64,000 nt of DNA from an uncultured Flavobacteriaceae bacterium (lineage in GTDB: Bacteria > Bacteroidota > Bacteroidia > Flavobacteriales > Flavobacteriaceae): positions 44,109 to 108,108 of the forward strand of contig CAJWVI010000003.1 of NCBI GenBank assembly GCA_913048115.1. Direction: 5' to 3'. Positions 52,267 to 61,904 of this stretch are shown here, in pieces; the first letter of the stretch is position 1; every line of letters begins with the position of its first letter. The notes below the pieces were generated by a model. That model saw only the letters and a program-made list of their open reading frames with translations. It was not told where the DNA came from and ran no database searches. A program made the position numbers and the translations under genes.

Positions 52267-52869
52267 ATGGGAAGAAGAGCAACACCAGAGGTGAATGCTG
52301 GTTCTATGGCAGATATTGCATTTCTATTGCTTATCTTTTTTCTTGTAACAACTACAATAGAAAAAGATAAAGGAATTGCACGTCAATTACCGCCAAGGCA
52401 AGACGAGCAACCTCCAATAGATATTAAAGAAAAGAACATTTTTGTTGTTACCGTGAATAAGGAAAATCAAATCCTAGCCGATAACGACCTAATGAATATC
52501 GAAGATATTAGAGAAGCAGCTATTACTTTTTTAGATAATGGCGGTGATGGATCTTGTGCCTATTGTAAAGGAAAAAGAGATCTAGCTTCTTCAGATAATC
52601 CAGATAAAGCTATTATCACAGTAAAAAGTGATAGAGAAACTTCTTATAAGACCTATATTCAGATTCAAAATGAATTAGTGGCTGCGTATAATTTCTTAAG
52701 AGATAGAGAGTCACAACGGTTGTTTGGCTTCAAATTCACTAAAGTTAAAAGCGCTATCGCAACAGGTGATTATAAAGGGAATGAAGAAAAAGCACAAGTG
52801 AAGTTAAAACAAATTCAAGCGCTATTTCCGATGAAATTATCTGAAGCAGAAGCAAAAAAGTCTCAATAA
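52267..52869 (+). CDS. exbD: ExbD/TolR family protein (first copy)
   Basis: A 200-residue protein with a short cytoplasmic start, one membrane helix carrying the functional Asp (AGSMADIAFLLLIFFLVTTTI) and a periplasmic domain. It is longer than E. coli ExbD (141), with an insert containing a CAYCKGKRD segment (CxxC) and an extra C-terminal tail. Works with ExbB to convert proton flow to TonB movement. One base after the preceding membrane-protein gene. Confidence 0.9.
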   Translation: MGRRATPEVNAGSMADIAFLLLIFFLVTTTIEKDKGIARQLPPRQDEQPPIDIKEKNIFVVTVNKENQILADNDLMNIEDIREAAITFLDNGGDGSCAYCKGKRDLASSDNPDKAIITVKSDRETSYKTYIQIQNELVAAYNFLRDRESQRLFGFKFTKVKSAIATGDYKGNEEKAQVKLKQIQALFPMKLSEAEAKKSQ

Positions 52870-52884
52870 TATAAAACAGTATAT

Positions 52885-53358
52885 ATGTCTAAGTTTAATA
52901 AGAAAAAAGGCGGTGAATTGCCTGCAGTAAACACAGCGTCTTTACCAGATATTGTGTTTATGTTATTGTTTTTCTTTATGGTAGTTACTGTATTGAGAAA
53001 AGATAATATGTTGGTGCAACAAAAGCTCCCTAAGGCAGATCAGGTTGAAAAGCTTAAAAAAGATCGCTCTGTTTTTATTTACGCAGGAAAACCAAGTTCT
53101 CGTTACCAAGAGAAATTTGGTACTGAGGGTAAAATACAAATAGGAGATAAGTATACAGATATTAACTCCTTAGAGTTTGCTTTATCTGAAGCAAGAACTA
53201 AGTTAATACCAGAACTTCAGGGTAAAGTAGTTGTTGGTTTAAAGGTTGATGAAGATACAAATGTAGGGTTGCTTCAAGATGTCAAAGAAAAATTAAGAGA
53301 TCTAAACATGGTGAAAATCATTTACATCACAGCGCCAGGTAATGATGTGAAACAGTAG
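52885..53358 (+). CDS. exbD: ExbD/TolR family protein (second copy)
   Basis: A 157-residue relative of the upstream gene with helix SLPDIVFMLLFFFMVVTVL, again with the essential Asp after a Leu-Pro, and a periplasmic domain ending IIYITAPGND. Two different ExbD proteins in one operon suggest a heterodimeric partner of the ExbB channel. It ends the operon, with a strong terminator 25 bases later. Confidence 0.9.
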   Translation: MSKFNKKKGGELPAVNTASLPDIVFMLLFFFMVVTVLRKDNMLVQQKLPKADQVEKLKKDRSVFIYAGKPSSRYQEKFGTEGKIQIGDKYTDINSLEFALSEARTKLIPELQGKVVVGLKVDEDTNVGLLQDVKEKLRDLNMVKIIYITAPGNDVKQ

Positions 53359-53380
53359 ATACCTTTTATGATACTAATAC

Positions 53381-53417
53381 AAGCGCCTTTTCTGTTTTTA
53401 GAAAAGGCGCTTTTTTA
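53381..53417 (+). terminator. Terminator of the exb operon
   Basis: AAGCGCCTTTTCT and AGAAAAGGCGCTT form a 13-base stem with a 6-base loop and end in a T-run. Confidence 0.92.
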
Positions 53418-53453
53418 TTTTACAGCGGTCTAAAATTAAATTACATTTAACCT

Positions 53454-54143
53454 ATGTTTAAAAAGCACCTTATTCTTTTTTGTTTGTTGTGCAGCGGCGT
53501 ACTATTTGCCCAGCAAGAACCTGCATTAGACTCTAAATACAGGGAAGATCAATTCTATATAGGTGTTACCTATAACGCTCTGTTAGATACTCCTGAAGAT
53601 GTTCAGTCTCGTGGGCTAACAGGTTCTGCACATTTTGGGTACCTAAGGGACCTGCCTATTAATAAGCGCAGGAATCTCGCTGTAGCTATTGGAGTTGGCG
53701 CTTCTTTTGATGAATATGGTAATACCTTGTTTATTGACCAAAACCCCGCACAGCAGACGATATTCACCTCCTTGGACCAAAGTACAGTTGCCTATGAGAG
53801 TAATAGGTTTAGTACGGCCAGTATTGAAGTTCCTTTAGAATTTCGTTGGCGCTCCTCTAGAGCAGAAACCTACAAGTTTTGGCGTGTATATGCAGGGCTT
53901 CGTTTTGGATATGCCTACTGGTATAAAGCATCTTTCAAACAAGATAACAATAACATCGTACAGACTAACATTCCAGAATTTAACAAAATGCGCATTGGGG
54001 CAACCCTCTCATTTGGATATAATACGGTAAATTTTTATGGCTATTACGGCATTAATCCTTTCTTCGATAATGCTAGTATCACCGGGGGGGGCTCAATAGA
54101 GATGCGTACTTTAAAATTGGGCCTGCTATTTTTTATTCTTTAA
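53454..54143 (+). CDS. porT: PorT/SprT family outer membrane protein (type IX secretion)
   Basis: A 229-residue predicted eight-strand outer membrane barrel. Signal peptide to about residue 20 (LLCSGVLFAQQ), then repeated barrel strands with the conserved segments FYIGVTYNALLDTP, GYLRDLPINKRRNLAVAIGVG, IEVPLEFRWRSS and FWRVYAGLRFGY, ending LGLLFFIL. These match PorT (SprT in Flavobacterium), a protein required for T9SS function. The three proteins with T9SS tails in this window would depend on that system. Its neighbour is the Exb operon upstream; it is convergent with the rpoN group. Confidence 0.85.
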   Translation: MFKKHLILFCLLCSGVLFAQQEPALDSKYREDQFYIGVTYNALLDTPEDVQSRGLTGSAHFGYLRDLPINKRRNLAVAIGVGASFDEYGNTLFIDQNPAQQTIFTSLDQSTVAYESNRFSTASIEVPLEFRWRSSRAETYKFWRVYAGLRFGYAYWYKASFKQDNNNIVQTNIPEFNKMRIGATLSFGYNTVNFYGYYGINPFFDNASITGGGSIEMRTLKLGLLFFIL

Positions 54144-54165
54144 TACATCCCCCTATGTTTCGTAG

Positions 54166-54771
54166 TTAAACCCAGAACCCAAACATTAAAAATTGCGGGA
54201 TTGCGCCTATAAAAAATCCAAATGCTAACTCTGTAATGGTGTGTGACCTGGTATGAAGCCTAGAGGCAGCGACTAGTCCATTTATGATAAAGAAAAGCGA
54301 AATAGCAAAGAGAGCATTCACTTTAAAATGAATGCTTAACCCTATTAAGAAAATAGTAACACCGGCTATTGCCATTTGGTGCAGGCTCACTTTAAATTTA
54401 AACATCACAAGAAACAAGGCTGTTAAGGAAGTAAATAATACCCCCACAAAAAAATAATATAATTCTATATCATCATAGGGTTTGAAAATCATATTAATGA
54501 TTAATAAAACCAACAAGCACTGGATCATTAATGGGTACTTTCGTTCAGAGACCTGTTTTAAGTGTAGGGTAGCGACAGTGCCGATGTTCTTCAACAAAAA
54601 GAACACTATTACAGGAGTAAACACGGTGAGAATAGCAATAGCATATAGCTTAGCCCACATAAATTCAGGGGCAACAAAACGAGGTGTAATTGTATAATAA
54701 CACAATACACCTAAAAGGGGCATCAATAGGGGGTGAAAGATATAGGCAGTAATACGAAGCAATACATTCAT
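54166..54771 (-). CDS. PAP2-like integral membrane protein
   Basis: A 201-residue protein with six hydrophobic segments. The C-terminal half, KFKVSLHQMAIAG and then AASRLHTRSHTITELAFGFFIG, keeps the spacing of the last two PAP2 phosphatase motifs (PSGH, then SRxxxxxHxxxD), but the Pro-Ser-Gly is replaced by Val-Ser-Leu and the last acidic residue is Glu. The first motif (KxxxxxxRP) is absent. So a PAP2 fold is plausible and catalysis doubtful. Its start overlaps the rpoN stop (TAATG), a tight coupling to a sigma factor gene that I recall in related genomes. Confidence 0.7.
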   Translation of the reverse strand: MNVLLRITAYIFHPLLMPLLGVLCYYTITPRFVAPEFMWAKLYAIAILTVFTPVIVFFLLKNIGTVATLHLKQVSERKYPLMIQCLLVLLIINMIFKPYDDIELYYFFVGVLFTSLTALFLVMFKFKVSLHQMAIAGVTIFLIGLSIHFKVNALFAISLFFIINGLVAASRLHTRSHTITELAFGFFIGAIPQFLMFGFWV

Positions 54772-56216
54772 TAAATTTCTTTTCTAAGTCTAGCTACCGA
54801 CACCTCTAATTGCTCCCTGTATTTGGCCACGGTACGCCTTGCAATTGGGTAGCCTTTTTCTTTTAATATTTGTGCTAGTTTATCATCAGTAAGTGGCTTT
54901 CTTTTATCTTCTTCGCTAATGGTAATCTCAAGAATTTTTTTAATTTCTTTGGTAGATACATCCTCTCCTTGGTCGTTTTTCATAGATTCACTAAAGAACT
55001 CTTTAATGAGTTTTGTACCATATGGAGTGTCTACATATTTACTGTTAGCTACTCTGGAAACGGTAGAAATATCCATATGTATGGTGTCTGCAATATCTTT
55101 TAAAATCATGGGTCTTAACTTGCGTTCGTCGCCCGTTAAAAAAAAAGCTTCTTGTTGATGCATAATTGCATTCATGGTTACAAAAAGAGTTTGTTGCCTT
55201 TGTTTAATAGCATCAATAAACCATTTGGCAGCGTCTAATTTTTGTTTGATAAATAGCACCGCATCTTTTTGCGACTTTGATTTATCTTTAGACTCTTTAT
55301 AGCCTTTAAGCATGTTAGAATATTCACGAGATACATGTAACTCTGGAGCATTTCTCCCGTTAAGAGTTAATTCTAGTTTGCCCTCAACGATCTTAATAGC
55401 AAAATCGGGCACAACATGCTCTACCATTCTAGTACTACTAGAAATTGCCCCTCCAGGCTTTGGATTTAAACTCTCTATTTCATGAATAGCATCTCGAAGT
55501 TGATCTTCTGAAATACCAAACTTTTGAAGTAATTTTTTGTAATGTTTTTTAGAAAAATGATCAAAGGTTTCTCCAAGTATGTCCTGCGCTAAGGTGATTT
55601 TTTGTGTTTGTTCCTTTCTTTTTAATTGCAGCAATAAGCATTCCTGTAGGTCTCTAGCGCCAACTCCTGCGGGATCTAATTCTTGTACTTTCTCTAGGAC
55701 ACCCTCAACGGCTTGTTCTGTGGTATATACATTTTGTGTAAAGGCAAGGTCATCTACAATGTCTGCAATTTCTCTACGTATATAGCCGCTTTCATCTACA
55801 CTTCCTACCAAGAATTTAGCAATATCTTTTTCATCTTCTTTTAATCTATAGGTGTTTAGTTGCTGCATTAAATGCTGGGTGAAAGACTGCCCGGCTGCAT
55901 ATGGTATATGAGTCTGCTCATCATCTGGGCTATAATTATTTGCTGTTAACTTATAACTTGGAGTTTCGTCATCACTTAGGTAATCATCTACATTAATTTC
56001 TTCGCTTTCATCAAAGCTCTCTTCATAGTCATCATTAATGTCGTCATCAAACTTTTCAAGCTCCTCTTTTCCTCCCTCAAGTGCAGGATTCTCGTTCATC
56101 TCTTGAGAAATACGTTGTTCAAATGCTTGGGTAGGCAATTGAATTAACTTCATCAACTGTATTTGTTGTGGAGATAACTTCTGAGATAATTTGAAATTAA
56201 GGAACTGTTTTAGCAT
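54771..56216 (-). CDS. rpoN: RNA polymerase sigma-54 factor
   Basis: A 481-residue sigma factor of the enhancer-dependent class. Region I at the N-terminus (LNFKLSQKLSPQQIQLMKLIQLP ... ENPALEGG, split over residues 5-47) is Gln/Leu-rich; region II is very acidic (about 50-95). The core-binding part follows, and the RpoN box ARRTVAKYREQL lies near the C-terminus (about 460-471), recognising the -24 element. An activator (NtrC type) is not in this window. A terminator separates it from asnS upstream. Confidence 0.96.
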   Translation of the reverse strand: MLKQFLNFKLSQKLSPQQIQLMKLIQLPTQAFEQRISQEMNENPALEGGKEELEKFDDDINDDYEESFDESEEINVDDYLSDDETPSYKLTANNYSPDDEQTHIPYAAGQSFTQHLMQQLNTYRLKEDEKDIAKFLVGSVDESGYIRREIADIVDDLAFTQNVYTTEQAVEGVLEKVQELDPAGVGARDLQECLLLQLKRKEQTQKITLAQDILGETFDHFSKKHYKKLLQKFGISEDQLRDAIHEIESLNPKPGGAISSSTRMVEHVVPDFAIKIVEGKLELTLNGRNAPELHVSREYSNMLKGYKESKDKSKSQKDAVLFIKQKLDAAKWFIDAIKQRQQTLFVTMNAIMHQQEAFFLTGDERKLRPMILKDIADTIHMDISTVSRVANSKYVDTPYGTKLIKEFFSESMKNDQGEDVSTKEIKKILEITISEEDKRKPLTDDKLAQILKEKGYPIARRTVAKYREQLEVSVARLRKEI

Positions 56217-56246
56217 TGAAAAATTAGGTCTGTTATAAAGTTAAAA

Positions 56247-56287
56247 AAAAACCAGCTATATACAAAACGGTATAGAGCTGGTTTTAA
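56247..56287 (-). terminator. Terminator between asnS and rpoN
   Basis: AAAACCAGCT and AGCTGGTTTT enclose a 20-base loop that itself pairs weakly (ATATAC/GGTATA); the A-run becomes the U-tail on the minus strand. Confidence 0.75.
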
Positions 56288-56315
56288 TATGTGTTGCCTA
56301 TTTTATTTTTAAGTT

Positions 56316-57758
56316 TTAGAAATCTGCAGTACCTGGTGTTCTTGGATAAGGAATAACATCTCTAATATTTCCCATTCCGGTTACAAATAATACAAGGCGT
56401 TCAAAACCTAGTCCAAAGCCACTGTGAGTACAAGTTCCAAACTTGCGTAAGTCGAGATACCAATATAATTCTTCTTCACTAATATCCATGGCTTTCATCT
56501 TTTGTTTAAGCACATCATAACGCTCTTCACGTTGAGACCCTCCTACGATCTCTCCAATGCCTGGAAATAAAACATCCATAGCACGAACTGTTTTTTCATC
56601 TTCATTTAAACGCATGTAAAAAGCTTTAATGGTAGCTGGGTAATCAAACAAAATTACAGGACATTTAAAGTGTTTTTCAACTAAGTAGCGTTCGTGTTCA
56701 CTTTGTAAATCTGCCCCCCAATGTTCTATTATGTATTTAAATTTTTTCTTTTTATTGGGCTTACAATTCTTTAATATGTCTATCGCCTCTGTATAGCTAA
56801 CGCGTTTAAAGTTGTTGTCAATCACAAAATGTAACTTATCGCGTAAGGTCATTTCTTGACGCTCTATCGTAGGTTTGCTTTTATCTTCTTGAATAAGTCT
56901 TTCTTCTAAAAAAGCTAAATCATCTTGGCAATGTTCAAGCGCATATTGTATCACATACTTGATAAAATCTTCTGCCAAGTCCATGTTGTCTGCTAAATCA
57001 TTAAAAGCAACCTCTGGCTCAATCATCCAGAACTCTGCCAAATGACGTGAGGTATTACTATTCTCTGCTCTAAAAGTAGGCCCAAAAGTGTATACCTTCC
57101 CAAGTCCCATTGCAAAGGTTTCTGCTTCTAATTGCCCACTAACTGTTAGGTTTGTTTCTTTTCCGAAGAAATCTTCTTTATAGTCTACGTTTCCCTTTTC
57201 ATCTAGTGGGGTATTTTTAGGATCTAGTGCACTTACCTTAAACATTTCACCCGCACCCTCTGCATCACTACCTGTTATAATAGGAGTATGCATATAGTTA
57301 AATCCATTTTTTTGAAAATACTCATGCACCGCAAAAGATAATTTTGAGCGCAAACGCATTACAGCACCAAAGGTGTTTGTGCGCACCCGTAAATGTGCTT
57401 GCTCACGAAGTTTTTCAAGGCTATGGCGCTTTGGAGAGAGGATGGTTAGCTTCACCTGTTCTGGGTCTGCAGTTCCTAAAATGGTCACGCTAGTTGCTTG
57501 TACCTCTACTGTCTGGCCCTGTCCTTGGCTCTTTACAAGTAAACCAGTAACCTCTATAGAGGCTCCTGTTGTTATGTTTTTAAGTGTTTCTTCTTCAAAA
57601 TTTTCAAAATCAATAACACATTGCAAATTTTTAATGGTAGAGCCGTCATTCACCGCTATAAAACGGTTGCTTCTGTATGAGCGAACCCATCCACGTATGG
57701 TGAGTTCATGTATTGAAGGGTCTGTTTGTAAAACGTGTACTATTTGTGTGTGTTTCAT
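56316..57758 (-). CDS. asnS: Asparagine--tRNA ligase
   Basis: A 480-residue class II synthetase. The OB domain ([20 protein letters not shown]) is followed by the catalytic core with motif 2 [21 protein letters not shown], which contains the N-S-N signature that separates AsnRS from AspRS, and motif 3 [16 protein letters not shown] near the end. Presence of asnS makes the amidotransferase route to Asn-tRNA unnecessary. It lies upstream of rpoN, an arrangement I recall in many Flavobacteriaceae. Confidence 0.97.
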   Translation of the reverse strand: MKHTQIVHVLQTDPSIHELTIRGWVRSYRSNRFIAVNDGSTIKNLQCVIDFENFEEETLKNITTGASIEVTGLLVKSQGQGQTVEVQATSVTILGTADPEQVKLTILSPKRHSLEKLREQAHLRVRTNTFGAVMRLRSKLSFAVHEYFQKNGFNYMHTPIITGSDAEGAGEMFKVSALDPKNTPLDEKGNVDYKEDFFGKETNLTVSGQLEAETFAMGLGKVYTFGPTFRAENSNTSRHLAEFWMIEPEVAFNDLADNMDLAEDFIKYVIQYALEHCQDDLAFLEERLIQEDKSKPTIERQEMTLRDKLHFVIDNNFKRVSYTEAIDILKNCKPNKKKKFKYIIEHWGADLQSEHERYLVEKHFKCPVILFDYPATIKAFYMRLNEDEKTVRAMDVLFPGIGEIVGGSQREERYDVLKQKMKAMDISEEELYWYLDLRKFGTCTHSGFGLGFERLVLFVTGMGNIRDVIPYPRTPGTADF

Positions 57759-57852
57759 AGGTAAAAAATCAAGCGATAAAGATAGGTTTTAATTCAGAAA
57801 TTTGAAACGAGTATGGAGTATTTTACAAGCCCTGGTTCTTCTTCTTTTTTTC

Positions 57853-60249
57853 TCAAACTTCCTCATCATCTTCCATGTTTTCTGGTAAGATGCCTAGAGA
57901 AGGTTTTTTTAGGGTTTCTTTATTTGCAATACTCTTCTCTAAAGAAAGCAGCAAAGAAGGCAGCAGTAATAAGTTTGCCAGCATAGCAAAGACAAGTGTA
58001 ACCGAGACTAATGCACCAAGTGCTACGGTACCTCCAAAACTAGATATAGTGAATACAGAAAAACCAAAGAACAATACGATGGAAGTATAAAACATACTTA
58101 CCCCCGTTTCACGCAAGGCAGCATATACAGATTTCTTAATCTTCCAGTTGTTAGCAATGAGCTCTTGACGGTATTTGGCCAAAAAGTGAATGGTGTCATC
58201 CACAGAGATACCAAAAGCAATACTAAATACTAAAATCGTAGATGGTTTTATAGGGACCCCCAAAAAGCCCATCAAACCTGCTGTGATAATTAAAGGCAAC
58301 AAGTTAGGGAGTAAAGAAACCAAGATCATCCTAAAACTCCTAAACATCCAGGCCATGAAAAGCGCAATTAAAAGGATGGCAAGTGAGAGACTAATTATTA
58401 AATTATTAACTAGGTACTTTGTTCCTTTTTGAAAGACCAATGCTTTTCCAGTAAAACTAACATTGTAGCGGTCTGCTGGAAATATCTTCAGGGCTTTGGC
58501 CTTGAGGTCTTCTTCAATTCTATCGAAACGTTCGGTGCCGGTATCTTTCATAAACGTAGTAATGCGCGCAAACTGCCCAGTACTATCTACATAGCTTTTT
58601 AGTAAATCGATGCTTCCAGCACTACTTTTGGCATAGCTTAAAATAAAGCTTCGCTCTTGGCTATTGGGTAATTGGTAGTATTCTGGATTTCCGTTATAGT
58701 AGGCTTGCTTACTATACTTTACCAAATCAACCACAGAAAGTGATTTTGAGAATTCAGGAAATTCTTCAATATATTCTTGAAGTTCATTCATGCGCTTTAA
58801 AGTGGCTAGCTTCATCACGCCTTTTTTTCGTTTGGTGTCTATTAAAATTTCAAGAGGCATGATGCCTTTGTATTCTTTTTCAAAAAAACGAATAGATTTA
58901 AAAAACTCGGTATTTTTGGGCATGTCCTCAATTAGACTTCCAGAAATCTTTATGTTGTAAATTCCTATAATACTAAAACATAGCAGGCCAATAGAAATAA
59001 TGTAAATAGCGATTCGATTGTGACGCACTTTATTCTCCATCCAATCTACAAAACGGTTAATCCATCGTTTGTTTAAATGCTTCAAGTGTTTGTTTTTTGG
59101 CACTGGCATGAAGCTATATATAATAGGAATGATAAGCAAACAAAGCAAGAATATCGCTAAAATACATATCGAAGCTACCACACCAAACTCTTTCAATAAT
59201 TGACTATTTGTTAAAATAAACGTAGCAAATCCAGAGGCTGTTGTTACGTTTGTCATCAATGTAGCGTTCCCTACCTTAGCAATAACACGTTGCAGAGATT
59301 TTGCTTGATTACCGTGTTGTTTGATTTCTTGTTGGTATTTATTAATCAAGAAAATACAGTTGGGAATCCCAATCACAATTATTAATGGTGGTATTAGGGC
59401 TGTTAAAACGGTGATTTCGTATTTAAGCAATCCTAATATTCCAAATGCCCAAAGAACCCCAATAATTACGGTAATCATGGAAATAAAAGTGGCTCTGTAA
59501 GACCTAAAGAAAAAGAAGAAAATAATCGATGTAACAAGTAACGCAGCGGCAATGAACATACCAATTTCATCGATGATGTTTTGAGAATTTAACGTTCTTA
59601 TATAAGGCATGCCTGAGGTATGTACTTTCATTCCCGTTTCTTGTTCAAATGCAGAAATTTTAGGAATAAGAACGGCCTCAATAAATAATTTGCGCGCTGG
59701 TGTATTTACAATATCTTTTTTAAGGTATATGGCCGTGCGCACAGATTTTTTATTGGGGCTGTACACCAAACCGCTATAAAACGGTAGCTTTTCAAAAAGT
59801 TCATACTGTAATTTATCAAGTTGTTTTTTAGTTAAAACAGAATCCTGTACAAGAGCAACCATTTCAAAACCAACAGAGTCTTTGCGTTTTTTTAATTTTT
59901 GTAAATCTCCCACAGAGAGTGTTACATCAACCTCTGGAGCTTCCCCTAAGTCTCTAGCGAGGTTATTCCAAGCGTAAAAATTTGCTGGAGTGAATAACAA
60001 GGGGTCCTTTACTCCAAATATTATTAGATTTCCTTCTTCACCAAATGTATCTAAGAAGTCATTATATGCCTTGTTGACTTGATGATCATCTGGGAGCATG
60101 TTTGCTTCGGTGTAGGTAAAGCGCATATGTTTCCATTGCATTCCAAAGAAAACAGTAACGCCAGCAATAGCAATTAGTATAAATACGCGGTTGCGTAATA
60201 TAAAATTTGCCGTAGCACTCCAAAAACCATTACTAAAAAGTTTATTCAA
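57853..60249 (-). CDS. RND superfamily MMPL-type transporter
   Basis: A 798-residue membrane protein with the duplicated 1+5 helix pattern of MMPL/HpnN proteins: a first helix at 20-40, a periplasmic domain to about 225, five helices to about 375, then the same again. The second half carries a charged pair in FGISVDDTIHFLAKYRQEL, while the first half has GIPNCIFLINKYQQEI with no acidic residue at that place. Only the second half therefore keeps a typical proton-relay aspartate. Lipid or hopanoid-like export is a common role of relatives. The C-terminus is a short acidic cytoplasmic tail. Confidence 0.85.
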   Translation of the reverse strand: MNKLFSNGFWSATANFILRNRVFILIAIAGVTVFFGMQWKHMRFTYTEANMLPDDHQVNKAYNDFLDTFGEEGNLIIFGVKDPLLFTPANFYAWNNLARDLGEAPEVDVTLSVGDLQKLKKRKDSVGFEMVALVQDSVLTKKQLDKLQYELFEKLPFYSGLVYSPNKKSVRTAIYLKKDIVNTPARKLFIEAVLIPKISAFEQETGMKVHTSGMPYIRTLNSQNIIDEIGMFIAAALLVTSIIFFFFFRSYRATFISMITVIIGVLWAFGILGLLKYEITVLTALIPPLIIVIGIPNCIFLINKYQQEIKQHGNQAKSLQRVIAKVGNATLMTNVTTASGFATFILTNSQLLKEFGVVASICILAIFLLCLLIIPIIYSFMPVPKNKHLKHLNKRWINRFVDWMENKVRHNRIAIYIISIGLLCFSIIGIYNIKISGSLIEDMPKNTEFFKSIRFFEKEYKGIMPLEILIDTKRKKGVMKLATLKRMNELQEYIEEFPEFSKSLSVVDLVKYSKQAYYNGNPEYYQLPNSQERSFILSYAKSSAGSIDLLKSYVDSTGQFARITTFMKDTGTERFDRIEEDLKAKALKIFPADRYNVSFTGKALVFQKGTKYLVNNLIISLSLAILLIALFMAWMFRSFRMILVSLLPNLLPLIITAGLMGFLGVPIKPSTILVFSIAFGISVDDTIHFLAKYRQELIANNWKIKKSVYAALRETGVSMFYTSIVLFFGFSVFTISSFGGTVALGALVSVTLVFAMLANLLLLPSLLLSLEKSIANKETLKKPSLGILPENMEDDEEV

Positions 60250-60348
60250 TTGTTAAGGTATTGTTGTAGTTGTGTAAAGGTAATAAATCTATTAAAGGCA
60301 ATTAAAGTTATGAGCCTTGGATTTTCATAAAAAACGGGGTTTTATGAA

Positions 60349-61095
60349 TTAAAATACCATGGACATTCCTAGCCCAAATTCCTTTCCAGTGTAATATGGA
60401 ATTACCGTTGCTGTTAGCGTTTTTTCTTTTTTAGAAAATAGATCTTTAAAAAAAGGCTGCACCCAATATGCAATTTTAGTGCTTAGAATGCCAATTCCTG
60501 CACCAGCTGCGATATCTGAAAACCAATGTTTATTATTATACATTCTTAAATATCCTGTTCCAGCAGCGATAAGGTATCCAGAAACACCATACCAAAGTGA
60601 AACATCTTTGTATTCTTGGTATAAAAACTCAGCACCCATAAAGGCTGTTGCTGTATGACCTGAAGGAAATGATGTAAATCCTGTTTTATTTGGTCGTTGT
60701 CGATGAATCGTTTTTTTTAAAAAAGTTACACTAGTACCCATAATTAAGTAGGCAGTTCCTAAAATGATGGATCTATCTTTAAAATTATGCTTTCCTTTAA
60801 CGCCAAATAAATTTAATCCATACACAGATAAAAAGGCTAATGACTGTGTTCCTTCATCAAGATGAAATGTTTTTTCATTGTCTGAATTTATACTATTTCT
60901 AATAGAAACATCAAAGTCAATCATTTTTTCATTATGCAAGCTCAAGGCGCCGTAGCCTATTAGGGCGGCGGGTATAATAAGCGCTTCATAATTAAAACGA
61001 ACTTCTTTTTGTTGAAGCGTGTCTTGTTTTTTTGTTTGTGAGGTGACATTAAATATCACAAAAGCAAAGAGAATTAGCGTACTGTATTTTTTCAT
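60349..61095 (-). CDS. PAP2 family phosphatase
   Basis: A 248-residue protein with an N-terminal signal-like segment (TLILFAFVIFNVTSQ) and the full PAP2 signature: KKTIHRQRPNK, FPSGHTATAF (about 142-151) and GYLRMYNNKHWFSDI, in which H and D complete the catalytic set and the usual Ser of the SR pair is Leu. It likely dephosphorylates a lipid such as undecaprenyl diphosphate or phosphatidic acid at the periplasmic side. The C-terminus ends in MSMVF, an aromatic as in outer membrane proteins. Confidence 0.85.
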   Translation of the reverse strand: MKKYSTLILFAFVIFNVTSQTKKQDTLQQKEVRFNYEALIIPAALIGYGALSLHNEKMIDFDVSIRNSINSDNEKTFHLDEGTQSLAFLSVYGLNLFGVKGKHNFKDRSIILGTAYLIMGTSVTFLKKTIHRQRPNKTGFTSFPSGHTATAFMGAEFLYQEYKDVSLWYGVSGYLIAAGTGYLRMYNNKHWFSDIAAGAGIGILSTKIAYWVQPFFKDLFSKKEKTLTATVIPYYTGKEFGLGMSMVF

Positions 61096-61184
61096 TTTGA
61101 TAAATATGCATTTTAACGACTTGCAAACAATATAAAACTAATAGATAAATAAAAAAAACGCCTTAGATAATACCCTATAAACAA

Positions 61185-61229
61185 AAGCCTCTTTAGTAAT
61201 TAGTTTGTTGCTAATTACTAAAGAGGCTT
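61185..61229 (-). terminator. Terminator of frr with a 19-base perfect stem
   Basis: AAGCCTCTTTAGTAATTAG and its exact complement CTAATTACTAAAGAGGCTT flank a 7-base loop. On the minus strand TTTTGTTT follows. The stem is unusually long for a terminator. Confidence 0.85.
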
Positions 61230-61253
61230 CATTACTTTAGGAAGGTCTTGGGC

Positions 61254-61811
61254 TTATACCGTCATAATTTCTTTTTCTTTAACAGTAAATAAACTGTCGA
61301 TCTTTGTGATACTGATGTCTGTCATTTTTTGAACATCATCTTCAAGGCTTTTCTTTAAATCATCACTTGCACTTTCTAGTTCTTTAATGCTATTCATAGC
61401 ACTTTTACGATCGTTACGCACTCCAACTTTACTGTCTTCTGCTTCAGCCTTGGCTTGTTTTGCCAGTTCTCTTCTGCGTTCTTCTGTAAGTGGTGGTACA
61501 TTAATAATTACAGTATCCCCATTGTTCATTGGGTTAAAGCCTATGTTTGCAAGGTGAATTCCTTTTTCAATTTCTGGAATTAATCCTTTTTCCCAAGGAG
61601 CAATAGTAATAGTCATACCATCTGGAGTAGCAACATTGGCTACTTGTGTCAAGGGTGTTTGGCTGCCATAATAGTTTACCATTACGCTTCCTACCATGGC
61701 TGGAGATGCTTTTCCAGCACGAATATTTACAAATTTTTTATTTAAGTGGCTCACAGCATTATCCATGGCTTCTTTGGTGCTGTCTATGATGAATTCTATT
61801 TCTTCTTCCAT
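61254..61811 (-). CDS. frr: Ribosome recycling factor
   Basis: A 185-residue protein shaped like tRNA that splits post-termination ribosomes with EF-G. The family blocks VNIRAGKASPAMVGSVMVNYYGSQTPLTQ (spread over residues about 28-57), PWEKGLIPEIEKGI and PPLTEERRRELAKQAK are intact and length is normal. Third in the order tsf-pyrH-frr, 93 bases after pyrH. Confidence 0.97.
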   Translation of the reverse strand: MEEEIEFIIDSTKEAMDNAVSHLNKKFVNIRAGKASPAMVGSVMVNYYGSQTPLTQVANVATPDGMTITIAPWEKGLIPEIEKGIHLANIGFNPMNNGDTVIINVPPLTEERRRELAKQAKAEAEDSKVGVRNDRKSAMNSIKELESASDDLKKSLEDDVQKMTDISITKIDSLFTVKEKEIMTV

Positions 61812-61904
61812 GTGTATGACCCGAAGGTGAGTATTTGTTAGTGTTATAAAATTGTAGCCTCAAAAGTAAGTTTTGAGATAGTTTTTATAATTTGCTTTAT
61901 TTTT

